64,000 nucleotides of DNA from Anseranas semipalmata (taxonomy: Eukaryota; Chordata; Aves; Anseriformes; Anseranatidae). Each line of letters starts with the position of its first letter. Positions within the stretch are counted from its first letter, which is position 1. Where the stretch lies: assembly GCA_013399115.1 (NCBI GenBank), contig VXAA01000173.1, forward strand, positions 446,474 through 510,473, in the 5' to 3' direction. Below, in pieces: positions 1 to 12,646 of the stretch. The translations under genes and the position numbers were made by a program. The notes beneath the pieces were generated by a model. It was not told where the DNA came from, did no database searches, and was given only the letters and a program-made list of their open reading frames with translations.

Positions 1-3000
1 AATATTACTCTGCATTTTCACCCATAAATATTACTTGCCAGGAAGGGCCATGGCAAACTTCTTAAATCAGAGAAATGAGGAGCCTCACGCCAGAACATTT
101 TGTGCGAGGTGGAGCAGAGCTGCGGAGCTCTGCTACAAGCACAGCACAGAAAGGTCGAGCTCCGTGGCGAAAATTTGAGACCCATTTTGTGGCTTCCATC
201 CATCCCCTTGAGAGGCAGAAGCCGATGCTAATTTTTTCCGTGGTTGACCTTAAACTTCACTTCTGTCATTCAGCATGTTGTCAGGCATAATTAGTAAGTG
301 CAGCAATATCTGAGACCTATTGATAACAATATTAATATACAGCAGCTTTTGTCCGGCAAAAGAATACAGGCTTTAGAAACCGGACACATGTGTATGTATA
401 TTGAAGTAGTACATGGATGAGATTGCATCTCTGAAATGCAAGCTGCTGAGGGTTGGAGAAAACATCCCACACATGTTATGGAAGGGCGTTTCTGGCTGAG
501 AGAGACAAATAAAACACCAGGCACTGGGGCACCCTTACTGATGACCTGGAGGCTATGCTTTCACCCAAAGAGGCTAATTCATCAGGTAGGTATTCACTAC
601 TAAACCCCTAGTTTTCATCTCCAGCTGAAAATCTGGTAGCCTTTTCCCAAAGAGGTGACCAGTGCCAAACGCTTTGAGGAAGACGTGAGATGCTGGAGGA
701 GATGAACGACCTTTAGAAAGGGCGCTGGTATTGGAGAGACAAGCCACAGCTTATTGTCAGCACCTTGCCCCAGCATGTGACATGGTTTGGATGTGAATTT
801 TGGATTTTGCCCTTTGGGAAGACATTTAGCTCTGGAAACTAAAAATATTTGGAGAGGCCGAGGCTTGTCTTCGTTCCCATAGGTGTGCTGTTTTCAGATC
901 TGCCCAAGTCCATGGGGAGATTGGCCTTAAGAGCAGCACCAAGACCACGAGGAAAAGTGCATCAGGTTCATGATGTTCACCTTCAGGGGTGAGGCTGGCC
1001 TCTGTTTGTGGTAACTCGAGGAAACAGCCTGACTGGAGGCAGTCTGGAGGCAGGGGCTGGATTTCAGGTGTGCACCCACCTGGCAAGGGACTGCCACGTG
1101 TCCCTATCTCCACTGCATTGGAGATATTATGGGAAAAGCCTTTTCTTTAACCAAGCTGAGGTTTTCTGCTTGGAAAACACATGGAGGTATACCCCATACA
1201 AATAGCTCTTCTCCAGAAAAACAAGACGCATCCCTCCCGCAACTCTGGTACCTACTATGGGTGCTCTCACCTTGCCCCTTGCATTGCTCCACGCCTTGGT
1301 GCTCTGGTTTCTGAACTGAAAAAAAAAAAATAAAAAAGAAGGGAAAAAAGGGAAAATGTGGGTTTCCATGGAGACAACTGTTCTGCTCTAAAATCCGAGG
1401 GCAGGCAAGCTCTCTATCTCGTATTTTGATGCAGATGCTTGGGTTTAACTTCAGGGGAAAGGTTGACTGAAGCTGGTGGCTTGGACCAGGGCAGTCTGGA
1501 GGGGAAATTTTTTGGTGTGGGGGTGTGTTTTGTAGGATTTTGAGGTTTCCAGTCAAAGATGGGGGGAAAACCCACTTCAATCCTCTACAAAGTGATTTTC
1601 CAAGGGGAAAAATAAAACACATAGGGATGATGTAATCATCTGGGGAATAACCCACATCACCTGCAACTCTCAGGGTATCTATAATGTGGATCCACGTGGA
1701 AGATCCAGCCTATACGCAGCATCTCCATTTGCCAAGAGGGAGAAGACGTTTCTTCTCCTGGTCCTAAAGCACTTGAGAATTTAGAGATGTTTTCACTCAG
1801 CCAGGAGCACTGGGATGAATGTAGAGGTGAGAAAAAAGGACCTTGGGCCACAGTATGCTTTTGCTTTCCACACATCTGCTCTTTAGGCAGAAATTTCACA
1901 AGCTTGGTAATGATGTGTTGGGTTCTTCACAGTGGCTCATGAGCTCTTGATACTTTGGGGCCTAATTGATCAGCTTTTCATGGTCTTGATTGCAGCAGCT
2001 TTAAGGAATTGCAGGGAGTGAGGAGCAGGAGGTGACAGGAAATGTTAGCACTTCATTTGGAGAGCCAGGCTAATGATTTGTGTGCGGGTAAAAATTAGAA
2101 TTAATTCTCAGGGAAGAAATCCCGCTTTGACGAAAGTGAGATATCAAATCTGGTAATGACATGTCAGACCAGGTGGCGAGGAGCTGCCGCTCAAGGTTTA
2201 ACCCCTTGCAGGGTTTAAAAAGTGTGGTGTGAGATACGATGCCGACCCTTGAAGCTCCTTCCCAAACATCTCCTTGGGGCTTTCTAAGAACCTTGCTTCA
2301 GGAAACGCAGACAGGTCGCTACCAAAAAATCAATACAGGAGTGAAAAACCAGCAGAGCCATGGACCACTTCATTTATTTTGGAAGATGATCTGATATTAG
2401 ATAGGGAGACAGTGAAGAGAGAAGGTGGAGGGAGTATTTGGAAGGAGAGCTGGATGGAGAAAGCATTTCTTGGTTCATCAAGAGGTGGACAAGGACACCA
2501 GGAGGGCTGCATCTGCACATCTGCATCTATACAGCTTACAGTATGTAACCCACGGGGACAGCCAGGTGTATAACTGTACATCCCCCAACATGCAGAGCCC
2601 CAGTGTATGGGGCTGTCACTTTTCCCAGCATATTTTGTTGCTTTTTACTGGAAATCCAGGTGGAGAAGTCCTCAAAGCCATCCCTGGTGAAGAGAGCAAG
2701 GGCTCCTGCAAAAAGCAGTGTTGAAACCCCCGTTTAGCTGAGGACCCTTCCCTCCCCTCCATGAGAAAAAGTCCTAACAGGAAGATTTACCTACAGCACC
2801 AATCCTGAGCACCTGAGGAGAAAGGCAGCTCCTCTAAACTACCCCCGCACCGGGAATATGAATGCTTTGTTTCAATAACATTTAACAACGATTGCCTCAG
2901 CAACCTCTGGCCTGCTGTGATTAAATATTAATTTTCTTCTAGTCCGTGCTCTTGCTCTGTTTTTCCCTCTGCTTTCTAAATGAAGCTGCCCACTCTTGGC

Positions 3001-3774
3001 CTTTCTTCGGAGCACGTGGCTGGTACGGATGGGACGCGGGAAGAAACACTGGGTTAAATCTCCCATCAGGGACAGAGGTGGGTAGTCAGGAGATGGTGAG
3101 GTTATCATGGAAAACAGCAGAGAGAGGTGTGGATGGGTGGCTTGCTTGGTTTTCTCTTTTGTTTGAGCTCTGCCAGGGTGTGTGCAGGCTGGAAATGGGT
3201 CAAACACCACTGCAGATGGGCATGGGAGGGTCAGCCGGGCAGAGCTTACTGCCCTCTCCTTGCACCAGCTGCGCTCCTGCTCCTTGAGTCTTCTCCAGCG
3301 GACAAACCACAGCAAAAAGCTGCCCAGCTGGAGGGCAGAGGCACGACTCCACCTGAAGTTACCTGGTTTTAGGCTCTGTATTTTCTCTACAGGAGCTGGG
3401 AAGGAGGCACCTGTTAAGGGCAATTTATCTCATCTCGAGGTAAGCTTAATAAGGGTTAGATGAATCACATTTTGGAGATATCTCCATCTAAAGGCAGATG
3501 AGAGGAACTCCACCCCAAACACCCACCAGTTTCAGCAGGACTGAGTGGCTTCAGTCCCGTGGTAAAACCAGCTCCTCCATCTATCCGCTTTGACTACCAA
3601 GATAAAGACAGATGGGCAGCATTAAAGGAAAAACACTCCTCGGATGCCAATACCGACCCCAGCTCACCCAGGCTCCCCAGGTGCTCCGAGCTTTGCTCTG
3701 AGCCTCGCAGAAAAAAAAACAGAGCTGGGCTACAAAGTTGCTGAACTCGGGGGAATTTAATAACACGCAGCCAC
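1..3774. other. Unique non-coding DNA, no gene recognised
   Basis: Both strands carry only isolated open frames; the longest, 183 codons each at 1104-1655 and 2872-3423 on the minus strand, have no recognisable domain. The first crosses an A-rich tract at 1319-1345, which gives it a phenylalanine-rich stretch. A perfect 12-bp palindrome AGAATTAATTCT lies at 2097-2108, inside an AT-rich stretch (about 2040-2230) that also contains TAATGATTTG and a TGACATGTCA palindrome. I see no interspersed repeat. It is most likely intergenic or intronic. Confidence 0.6.
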
Positions 3775-3935
3775 CAGCAAAGCGATTAAGCGCCGGGCCC
3801 TAATTCTGTAAGTGCCTCGCTGATGGTTTTGCCGGGTGCCTCACAGCACAATATAACTAATCTGCCATGCAGCTGCAAGCGCTAACGGGCCAAGTGCGTT
3901 ATCACATGTCCGCCTGTTAGAAACAGTAATGCCGG
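3775..3935. promoter_or_regulatory. Candidate regulatory block
   Basis: A compact block that differs from its flanks. It keeps several CpGs in an otherwise CpG-poor area and mixes them with homeodomain-like cores (GCGATTAAGCG, CCCTAATTC) and an E-box-like CAGCTG within GCAGCTGC. It has no open frame or repeat. The regulatory call is inferred from composition only; conservation in other birds would decide it. Confidence 0.25.
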
Positions 3936-4059
3936 AATGAATTGCTGTGGGTTTTTTAGTGCTGATAGAGGGGATGAGGGAGGCGGGTTGGTGGCCAGCT
4001 TGCTGTGTGTCACGGTGGAGGGTTATTGGGGGTCTGCCTGATAACTGGGTAGTGGATGT

Positions 4060-4086
4060 GGGGAGAGGGGATGTGGGGCTGGAGGG
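4060..4086 (+). other. G-quadruplex motif (+ strand)
   Basis: Four guanine runs on the + strand: GGGG (4060-4063), GGGG (4067-4070), GGGG (4075-4078) and GGG (4084-4086), separated by loops of 3, 4 and 5 nt. This satisfies the usual G3+N1-7 rule for intramolecular G-quadruplexes. It sits in a wider G-rich strand-asymmetric stretch (about 4010-4130). Folding in the cell is inference. Confidence 0.6.
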
Positions 4087-5670
4087 AGGATGCTCCTGGG
4101 GAGGAGGAGGAGGAAGGCAGAGGAAGGGCTGAGTCCTGCTGGAGCAGGTCTGTCCTTCTGCTCCTGTTCTATCAGATGGCTTCATCTTTGTGTTTTGGCT
4201 CTTGGACTAGAATTATATCTATTTCCCCTAAAATTTCATATATAAGGCAAATAGAAAAGAAATTCCCCTAAACCAAGGCTTTTGCTCTGGATGGTGCAAG
4301 GTTCCTGTTGCTCAGTATTACCTTCTTTATGGAGACATTTCATTTTCTTGAGAAAACTCTGGATTTGTTTGCTTTGGGGCTGCCTCAGGGCTTTGCCTGC
4401 TCCTTTTGGTCCCTGGGCTCAGCCAGCATCAGGAAACAGCTCCTGACACAGAGAGCCCAGGAGGCTCCACGGCCAGCAGCGACGCATCCCTGCTGCCCCT
4501 CTCTCCACCTCTGCAGCAGATGATCTGCTTGACCTTTAGATGGGAGATCTTCAAAAATCAGCCAGGCTGATCGAGAATTTAATGCTGATTGAGGAGGTAA
4601 CGCGGCAGGCTGGGGGCAGTTCGGAGCTCACACCGGCAATAGCTTTCAAATGAACTTCCCAATCACAGCCTTATTTAATCCAAGGGGATCATCTATTGTA
4701 GATTTAATGGACTGAAGTGTCTGAACACCGGTGTCTCACTGCTGAAGCAGCTTTGAGTAAAACCTGAGCTGCTCGGCAGCACCTGTGCACCGGGTGCTGC
4801 ATCCCCGAGGAGGTGCACCCGAACACAGTGCATCTTGCTCCAGGCTGCTTTGGGTACCACACCCTGCATTTCCCCAGTCTCCAGCATCCCTACATCTCTG
4901 CTTTACAGAGATTAACCAAATCTAACAGTGGGGTGAGAGTGAGACCTGCAATTCCTTGGGGGAAACTGGGGCATACAAGCAAATGATCCCATGGAAAACT
5001 GTAGCTGAATTGCTAGGAAGCAGCTAATCCTTTGGGAACAAGCTCAGGGCATTTTGCAAAAGAAGTAGTGCAGGGAAGTAGTGCTGTATAAAAGGCTCTG
5101 CTCCTCCCAGCCCCGCTTTGCAGGAGGAGGTGGGTGATTCCTATAGGTCTGGGATCTCCCCTTGAAAACATCTGCTCTTGCAACCGGTTTGCAACAACCA
5201 TGTTGTTCATGTTCCAAAGAAATAGTAAAAAAAAAGGACAACAAAATGCATCCACCCCAAACAAACATGTCGATTAGTGTAATCAGCTCTAATGAGGAAA
5301 GAGAAGCCAAATTCAACACTTTGTGGTGCTGGTTGGGTTGGCTTATGGCAGGCAACCACTGCTTTGCCTCCCCCTGTGCCCCACATGTTGGGGGGCAGTG
5401 GGGCCAGGATGGGGCAGGAGCAAGTGGCCCCCTAGCCCCATTGGTTTGGGGTCGCTGCTGGGTTCTCGTTTCCTTCTGCACCTCGCCCCCTTTATGGGAA
5501 GGAGACGGAGGGTAAGTCCCTGACTTGCAGCGTTCAGTCTGAAACAAAAAGCAATGATTTATAATTTGCTGCTATTGTGCTGCTTCGCAGCACTCTGTCG
5601 TTGCGAGCCAGCCATGGCAATTGGGCCTTTGGACCAGGAGAAAGAATTGCTTTTCCTTCTATTTGCCCAA

Positions 5671-5705
5671 TAAATAATAATAATAATAATTGCCATAATG
5701 GCAAT
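5671..5705. repeat. TAA microsatellite joined to 17-bp palindrome
   Basis: A TAA trinucleotide run (5671-5690) leads into a perfect inverted repeat, ATTGCCAT-A-ATGGCAAT (5689-5705). The palindrome places two ATGGC cores in opposite orientation; ATGGC is the core of the YY1 recognition sequence, so a two-site arrangement is possible. The microsatellite itself is ordinary. Confidence 0.6.
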
Positions 5706-6089
5706 AATAAAATCCATCCCTCCCAAGCGCATTGTGGTGAGCCCAACTTTTGACGTTGGTTTATCTATCAGTTGGATTCAGGACGGTTGACTTGAACGCC
5801 AAACAAATCTCCCTGCAGCGTGCTGGGTATTAAAACCATCTTTCATGGATTCAAATCCTGCAAGAGGGGCCATCCTCTGATGAGGACTGGGACTGGAGGC
5901 TCAGCATTACTTTTTCCCTCCTCCAGTGAATTTCTATGGAATTAGCATCCTCCCTTGATCCCCAAACCCTGGCCAGGAATATCAGGGATGGGCCAAGCCC
6001 TGGACCAGACGGATAAGAGGATGCAGTCACCTGTACAGCAGAAAAATCCATCACAATTAACTGCTCTCCTTTGCACACCCCTGGACATA

Positions 6090-6260
6090 AGGGTTTTCTT
6101 CATTTATTAGCTGTGCTGAGTCAGTTATTACAGGCTGGGCAATAATTACTGTGTCTGCGCAGGGTAATGGATGCTGGCTGGGGATAATCAGGCACCTGAG
6201 TGTTGGCAGCAGGTCTGCGAAGGTAGCTCGATCCGTTCTGGGACTTCCTGCTTCTTCTTG
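6090..6260. promoter_or_regulatory. Candidate regulatory block with MARE-like site
   Basis: Contains TGCTGAGTCAG (6114-6124), which matches the left part and TGAGTCA core of the T-MARE recognised by MAF/AP-1 family bZIP factors; the right arm reads TT instead of CA. CAATAATTAC lies just downstream, at about 6150. The site match is direct; a regulatory role is inference. Confidence 0.25.
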
Positions 6261-6689
6261 CTTTTCTTTTCTGGGCAGCTGGGATAAGGAAAGAGGGGGA
6301 AAGGAGAGTTATCTGGTGGCAAAACAGCCTGAACCTTGCAAATGAGAGGAGTAAAACTTCATGGGAGGACTCAAGGGAGGTCCTAGCTGCGTGTACCGGG
6401 CAGAAAAGCAGGGTAAATGAGGAGGACGAGCTGCTCTCCCAGAGGCCAGGATGTGGTGGGGATTTTTGTCTCTGCTACTGATTCCCAGCCTGGCCCTGGC
6501 ACAGCCTTTTGCCCTTTGGAGCCTCCCAAAGCTGGGGGCTGAAGGCAACTCCACGTTGCAAAAGCTGCATCTCAAAGCATTCAACCCCAGCAAAGAGTCC
6601 CCTTCTGTATTTATTTAGGCAGGACCCAACCAAGCACCAGAGGCACGGCCATCCCAAAGAGCATCCCAAGCCTTAAGAGAGTCTGGACA
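6261..6689. other. Unique non-coding DNA
   Basis: No gene, repeat or notable site recognised in this stretch. Overlapping minus-strand frames (6309-6593, 6475-6669) show no coding character. Confidence 0.55.
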
Positions 6690-7085
6690 TTTCGTAGTCA
6701 GGTTCCCCTACACTGAAAGCGTCAATAATGCATGAAAAGAGCTTGAAAACAAAACAAAACAAATCTCTTCTCTTTAAAAAAAATATAATAGTAACCAATT
6801 TGGCTCTCCTGACTCCTCCACCGCAGCTTTTTTTATTATTATTATTTCTCTCTCTTTTCATTCCCCCTGGAGAAATGATTTGAGGGACAGCTGCTGTCTC
6901 TCCCGCTGCTCACTGCTCCTGCAGACAGCCAGACAGCTATCACACAGCTCCTTTAATGGCCCAGCAACACGTATAGTGAATAAACCTAATGGGGAGCAGC
7001 AGCAGCGGCTTCCTGGCTGCAGCCGTGCTCCCAAACAGAACCCCGCTGATGTTACGAGACGGTTTCTTTAATACAGATCCAGCTG
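6690..7085. promoter_or_regulatory. Candidate regulatory block
   Basis: Begins with AT-rich DNA (AAAAC pentamers near 6750, a TTA/ATT microsatellite near 6833-6847) and continues into a sequence of mixed composition with CAGCTG E-boxes and AATGGGGAGCAGCAGCAGCG. A short open frame (6880-7071) covers part of it but has no recognised domain. Called as possible regulatory DNA on composition alone. Confidence 0.2.
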
Positions 7086-7924
7086 CCTGGGGGAACGATG
7101 GTCAGAAGTCACCACTGCAGGCAATTTATTATGGGAGATGAATATATGCACTTGTGTGTCGTGAAGCATGCCCGGTCCCCATGCTGTCCCCATGGGAATG
7201 TTGGAGGGATGGATATTTTGAGGCTGGACGGTGCTGGAACTCTACAGAGAAGGAGAAGGGGAGAGGATGGAGATGCACATGAAGTTGTTTGGGATCCTGC
7301 TGGGTCTTTACTGCAAGCAGGATTTAATCAGAGCCTGGCAAGCAGTTTTCCTAAGGGTTGGTGGGACAAGCTGCGGGGAAAAGGGCCAGAATGGTGTCAT
7401 TTCAAAGCAAGTGGGCAAAATGTAATCATACGCTGTAAGGACTAATCCCGGATTATCATCAGGGGTTGGAAGGGATAAACCATATCTAAGCACACAGCTT
7501 TCGTCCCACAGGGCTGTGCAGAGCAATCACACATGGCCCCATGGAAATGCAGCCACCTCAGGGGTGCTCAGCACACAGTGCTTGCAGGAGGGGGACACTG
7601 CTGCCAAGGGCAGGGGGAAAGCTGGACTTCATCTGGAGACCCTCACCGGGGGAAATACCTTTTTTTGCAGGGTCCCGTGGTGGTCCTTCACCATTTCAGT
7701 CCTTTGCAGGGGTCAGCACTTCCCTACTCCGAGCCCATTGCAGAGGGATGCGCATTTTGGGTACCCTATGGCAGGTGAATCTGCACTGGTCTCGTGGCCA
7801 GCACCGTGACCACAGGCTGGCCAACGTCTTTCTTCTCCTCCGAGTTTTTCCTCCTTATCTCTTTGGTTCCTCTCCTGAAGTACAAATTGACCTCTCAGAA
7901 TTTTCTCCTTTAATGCCCTTGTTC
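7086..7924. other. Unique non-coding DNA
   Basis: No gene or repeat recognised. Three overlapping + strand frames at 7516-7927 are open over the same bases, which is what chance open frames in stop-poor sequence look like. No domain is visible in any of them. Confidence 0.55.
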
Positions 7925-8220
7925 TAAAATGTTAATAACTGGTCAGTGACAGGCTGATTAAGCCTTCCTTCCTCCCTTATTTAGATTGGTGTCACTGCAC
8001 CAGCTCTAACGGAGCCGTAAAGAACATTAACACCCAGTCGGCAGTGACAGGGCAAACTATTCCCTGGAAATTGATAAGGGCTTTTTCTGGAAACGAATTT
8101 GGCGCTGGCAAAATAAACGGACGCCTTGAGCTCCATCCATCTCCCTTCCTTTAATAACTTTCATTTGTTTGGCGCTATCTCCAGTGCCGATTAATGTAAC
8201 AAATGCTTTTTGTCCCAGCA
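7925..8220. promoter_or_regulatory. Candidate regulatory block with two E2F-like sites
   Basis: The nonamer TTTGGCGCT occurs twice in the same orientation, at 8098-8106 and 8168-8176, 70 bp apart. TTTGGCGC fits the E2F consensus TTTSGCGC. Around them lie AT-rich cores, including GTTAATAACTGG, GGAAATTGATAAGG and CCGATTAATG. The repeats and matches are seen directly; joint binding by an E2F-family factor is inference. No open frame covers the block. Confidence 0.35.
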
Positions 8221-8387
8221 GGGGCTTTTGCAGGAGTTTCAGTCAGCTGGCTCAACTTCTCTCCTCTCCTCTTTACCTCTCGGTGTGCGGGTGATATTCT
8301 CCTCCCCACCTAATACTGAGCAGGGTATGAGTGGTCCAAACTCTGTGCTAATACCCCCAGACAACTTGCTTTTCTTGTAGCATCCTG

Positions 8388-8880
8388 TCTATATCTACAT
8401 CTACATCTACATCCACTTCCACATCTACTTCCACAATCACATCTACATCTACATTTACATCTACATTTATATCTATATAACTATAGCTACATCTATATCT
8501 ATATCATCTATATCTATATCTACATCTATATCTATATTATCTATATCTAAATTTATTTCTATATCTAATGTAGATCTATATGTCTGTCTGTCTATGTTTA
8601 TATCAATATATATATTTCTGTATTCATATCAATACCATCTATATGAATATGCATATTCATATACATATGCCTTTCATCTACATCTACATCCATATCCTTA
8701 TCAACTATATGCATATCCACCGTAACCATACAGTCTGTATCTATGTCCTAATCATTCATATCCATATCCATCTAACCATCTACATGTATCCATCTACACC
8801 TACACCTATACCTATACGTACACCTATACCTATACCTCTATCAGTAATATCCATATCACCCATATCCATACCATCTATAT
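8388..8880 (+). repeat. Degenerate ATCTAY hexanucleotide satellite
   Basis: About 490 bp built from variants of ATCTAC, ATCTAT, ATCCAT and CTATAC on the + strand. The first part (about 8388-8570) is almost free of guanine; the second part (about 8580-8880) is more degenerate and includes TGTCTG and ATATAC variants. The low-complexity open frames on it (for example 8580-8936) translate to Ile/Tyr/His/Pro-rich strings and are products of the repeat, not genes. A short related ATATCT run occurs at 14558-14582. Confidence 0.9.
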
Positions 8881-11800
8881 CGCGCTGCTCTTCAAAGCCA
8901 GGCGGGGAAATATCTGGTTTCTGGCCACATCTGTGACTGGGGTAGCAGGAGCCAAAGTTGCTAAACCTGGCATTTTGGAGGATATACACCTCGAAACAGA
9001 GCAAAATCCTAGCAATTTTTTTTTTCCTCGGGGAAGCAGAGTGCATCCAGGAGTTCAGTTTGGGAAATCAACAGCTCAGAAGCTCTTTTGAGGCTGCTAT
9101 GAGGGGATGCAAGGGCAGAGGCACCCGCAGGACACCATTCTGGGGCTAGTGGACATCCATCTTTGCTTCTGCATTTCTTGCTTGAATTATGGGTCTGGCA
9201 GTCAGAGAAGGCTTTTTCTTTTTCCCTCTTGTGGACTGAGAAGGTTTGTTCTGGAAATGATGCTGCCAAAATAAACCCAAAGCTCCTACTGTGCTATACT
9301 TTTCAGTCTCTCCAGGGAGGCAAAAGGCTCTTTCATGGGTTTACCTTATTCCATGAAGGGCTTTGCAAAAGTCTCAGGAATGGGAATACCCCCCCGATGG
9401 CAAACCAGGGTTTGGGGGTGGAATTGGCAGCCTGGTGCATGCACGGCAGCTTCTGCTGCACCGTGGCTCTCCCTGTTTGGGCTCACAGGCAGTGACCCAG
9501 TGGGCCCAGCTTGTTTTCATTGCAATGTGCTGGGCTGCTGGAAAGCAGGAGGGCTCCAGTGGTTGGGAACCCTAATTCAGGTCCTGCACCCGAGTGTTTG
9601 CAAGTTAAAGGGATTTAAAACCACTCTTACCCCCTGTGGGTGAAGGGAAGAGGCTGAAGAAGGGATGAAGCCACTGGGGCTTTTGCCTGGGATAAGCCAA
9701 AGGCACGTGAAGCAGCACTCCAGTGTTAGAGCATGCAAAAATCCGACATCACCCCAATCCCTTGCAGGGCACAGCCTGAGCCTTCCCTGAGACAGGCTTT
9801 GAGACATGAACCTGGTGATTTTAATTGCCACCAGAGCAGAAAGGAGAGGGATTTCTTTTACAGCTGGGTGAGTACTGCATGGGGCAGCCAAGAGTTTTCC
9901 CTTTTAATGGCTGTATCCCACTGCTCAGATATAATCTCTTATCTAGAGAGAAATACATGTCACCTGAAAAGTACCTGCGGTGATGTGTTTGTATTCAACT
10001 TCAGGGTGGCTGCACCCCGACCCTTGCAGCACCTGGGATTGTGAAATCCTCCCCCTGCAAAGCCCTGGGCTACATCCAGATGTGATGCCTGCCTCCTTCT
10101 TTCAGCAAAGGTGAGTTTTTCTCCTGCTAATGCAGTTGCAGTGCTTTAAAACACGCGTGCCCCTCGCCAGCCAGCGTCTGCAGCACAGAAAGCTGGAAGA
10201 ATGAGAAAGTGCAAACGGTAGAGGACAAACTCGGTGCTACAGCAGCTGGAAGAAAGGAGGTATATGTATGTATACATGGTTTTTCAAAAGTGAGACAGAA
10301 TAAGCCCTAGGCTTCGGTCAGCTGTCACCGCCCTGCGATAAGGACGGGGGAGTTTAAATCCCATTTGGACGCAATCCTCCAGGAAGTGGCAGAGTGGGAG
10401 CCTGAGAGGTGGGTGGATCTGGAGGATGGAAATCTCTCCTGAGGAGAGATAAAAACCAACCACAAGTGCTTCTGGTTCTCCAATAAGAAGAAACTGGGTG
10501 CTTGATCTCTTGCCACCATTTCTGAGCCTCTGGTTTATTTTTTTGGTTTTGGTGAAAGGCCTTTTCTCATCCTTTGCAGATGCTTTGGCACTCAGTCATG
10601 TATAGACACAAATGCAAAATCAAGGCCGGGGTGGAGGGACAGCTTCAAGCTTGTTTGGATTTTGCCACATGTCAGGAAGCATCCAAGTCCTTCCTTGTCA
10701 CTTCATTAAAATGGTATAAAAAGGAATCCGTCCTCCCATTTGCTTTCTCCAGAACTGGCTGCCTTTTGGAGCAGCATGAAGGTGGGGACTGCCTGTGAGC
10801 CCAGGCAGTGTTGGCCTCTCTGCCAAGCAAAGCACCAGGGCAAACAAACAAAAAACAATGGGGCAAACCATGCCAGAAAAACCCCATTGTGTGAAATAAA
10901 GCCTTAAATTTTCACCTGCAAATGAAGGAAACCCCATTTCTTGATGCAACTGAATAACGAAAAGGGGGTTGCAAGAGTGCAACAAGCACTGCCCTTGCCC
11001 TGTCCTCATCCTCTGCAACATCATCTGATTGCTCCAAACAGGGAAATGGGGTCGATTTTAAGCCAAAAATCCTAGGAGAAACAGCAAGTGCAATTTTGAG
11101 CCCACAGCTTCGCTTGTCTCTGTGAGTCCAATTACGAGAGACAGGGGCTCGGTATCGACCCTGGCAGAGAGCAGTGCAGGGCCTGATGCTGCTGTGCTCC
11201 CCTGGGTCCTCATCCATGGCAATGTGACCGGGCAGGTAAACCTCAGCTTTTGTTAGAAGATATGGGCAAGAGGACCTGCATCTCAGGGAAAACAGAAATC
11301 AATGAAGAAATGTGGAGCTCTGAATCACAGTGCCTCCTCAAACTGTTTCATCTTGACAACTGAAGGCAAATTTTCAATTCTTGGTGCCCCAACCAAAATG
11401 CCGAATGGGGTACACCATGCCAGATAAGTTTTGCAAACCTTTGAAGATGTTTATGTGTGAATTAGGACTCCAAATAGATTTTGTCCAGGTTCAGGAGGAA
11501 CCTAAGGGGCTGCCGTCCCGCTCCATCCCGCTGCCCTGCCTGTCCTGCTCAGTCCTTGTGCTCCCAACTTCCCTATTTTGTGTCGGGAACTGGTGAACCC
11601 CCTTTGTCCCGAGGTCTGGTTGCTTCACGTCCGCAGATATCACACATAATGCCTGCTACAACCCAGACCTCAAATATCCAGAAATACAAGAGTAAATACC
11701 ATTGGCTAAATAATGTATATGGGAGAGCTTCAGGTCTTTCTAGTTCAGATCTAACCAGAACCCTTTCCTACACAGCTTGTTTCCTCCTGATGTGCAGACT

Positions 11801-12645
11801 GCAGAGATTCTTGTGTTTTCCTTCAACACCTTCTGGTACTAATAACTCATAGCAGGTAGCAGGAGATGGGATCTGGATTTGATTACTGATCTGATTTAGT
11901 CTGTCAACCCGTGTGTCTCCGTGCAGAGATTGCAAGTGTTTCATGGACAATTTGCAATGAAAGAGAGAAGCTTAAGGAATGATTTATTTCCTAACAACAG
12001 CAATAATAATAACTGAGCGGCTGAATGTGGGCAGCATCCAGCACACGGGGTGCTGATTCCACTAGTCTCTGCGAGCTGCTGTAACACAAGCAACAGCAGC
12101 AGATGCAATTCAAAGGGGAGGAACCTGAATTTCAGCTTGCAGCTCAAGTGGCCAAGTCCCTCCAGCGTCTTCTCTTGGTGTAAAGGAAGAACATGGAGGT
12201 CACATCTGCTTCATGATGGGTTAGTCCACTAATCGGGGTGATTTATGTTGGGAAAGCAGAATTTGAGGTTGTGTTCTGCTACAGCTTTCCATTGCAAGCC
12301 CTGCCAAGTCCCTTAACTTCTCCCTTTGTAGCCCCTGCAGTGAGGACAGCCCTGCTTCACCTCGCAAGGATCATTACTTGAGGCTGGAGGATGCACAAGC
12401 TTCAGAGACATGAGAATGGTGAAGAGACAGCAAACAGGCAGTGCACCAAAGCAGGCATCGCCCCTCTGTGTATCAGTCATGGGAACAGGCTGCAATCAGA
12501 TGGTAAAAATCTCATCCTTCTTCCACCTGTACATTAGTTAGTTTTATTATTCAGGGAAGGATGTGTCTCACCTGCAAAGTCCTTAAGATGCCACATACAA
12601 GCTCCTCTCTGATTAAGTGCTAAGGGAAGCTCCTAAGAGGGTTGT
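8881..12645. other. Unique non-coding DNA
   Basis: No gene, interspersed repeat or RNA gene recognised. Frames on both strands are short and overlap one another. A CAG/AAT-rich stretch at about 11985-12120 accounts for the serine- and leucine-rich frames there. Confidence 0.55.
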
Positions 12646-12646
12646 T

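Larger units (their letters stand above)
3936..6089. other. Unique non-coding DNA with simple repeats
   Basis: No gene or interspersed repeat recognised. It holds a G-quadruplex motif (4060-4086, listed separately), GAG-rich runs near 4095-4112, a TAA microsatellite (5671-5690) that runs directly into a palindrome, and an AT-rich stretch at about 4540-4690. Reading frames in 5013-5547 overlap on both strands without coding character. Confidence 0.6.

Noticed and set aside
1104..1655. 183-codon minus-strand frame
   Set aside because: Crosses an A-rich tract that creates a run of phenylalanines; no domain; a shorter overlapping frame is also open.
2872..3423. 183-codon minus-strand frame
   Set aside because: Three + strand frames are open over the same interval; no domain recognised.
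5385..5440. G-rich stretch considered as a G-quadruplex
   Set aside because: Only three G3+ runs within allowed loop lengths; the fourth is too far.
8580..8936. Ile/Tyr/His-rich 118-codon frame
   Set aside because: Translation of the ATCTAY satellite.
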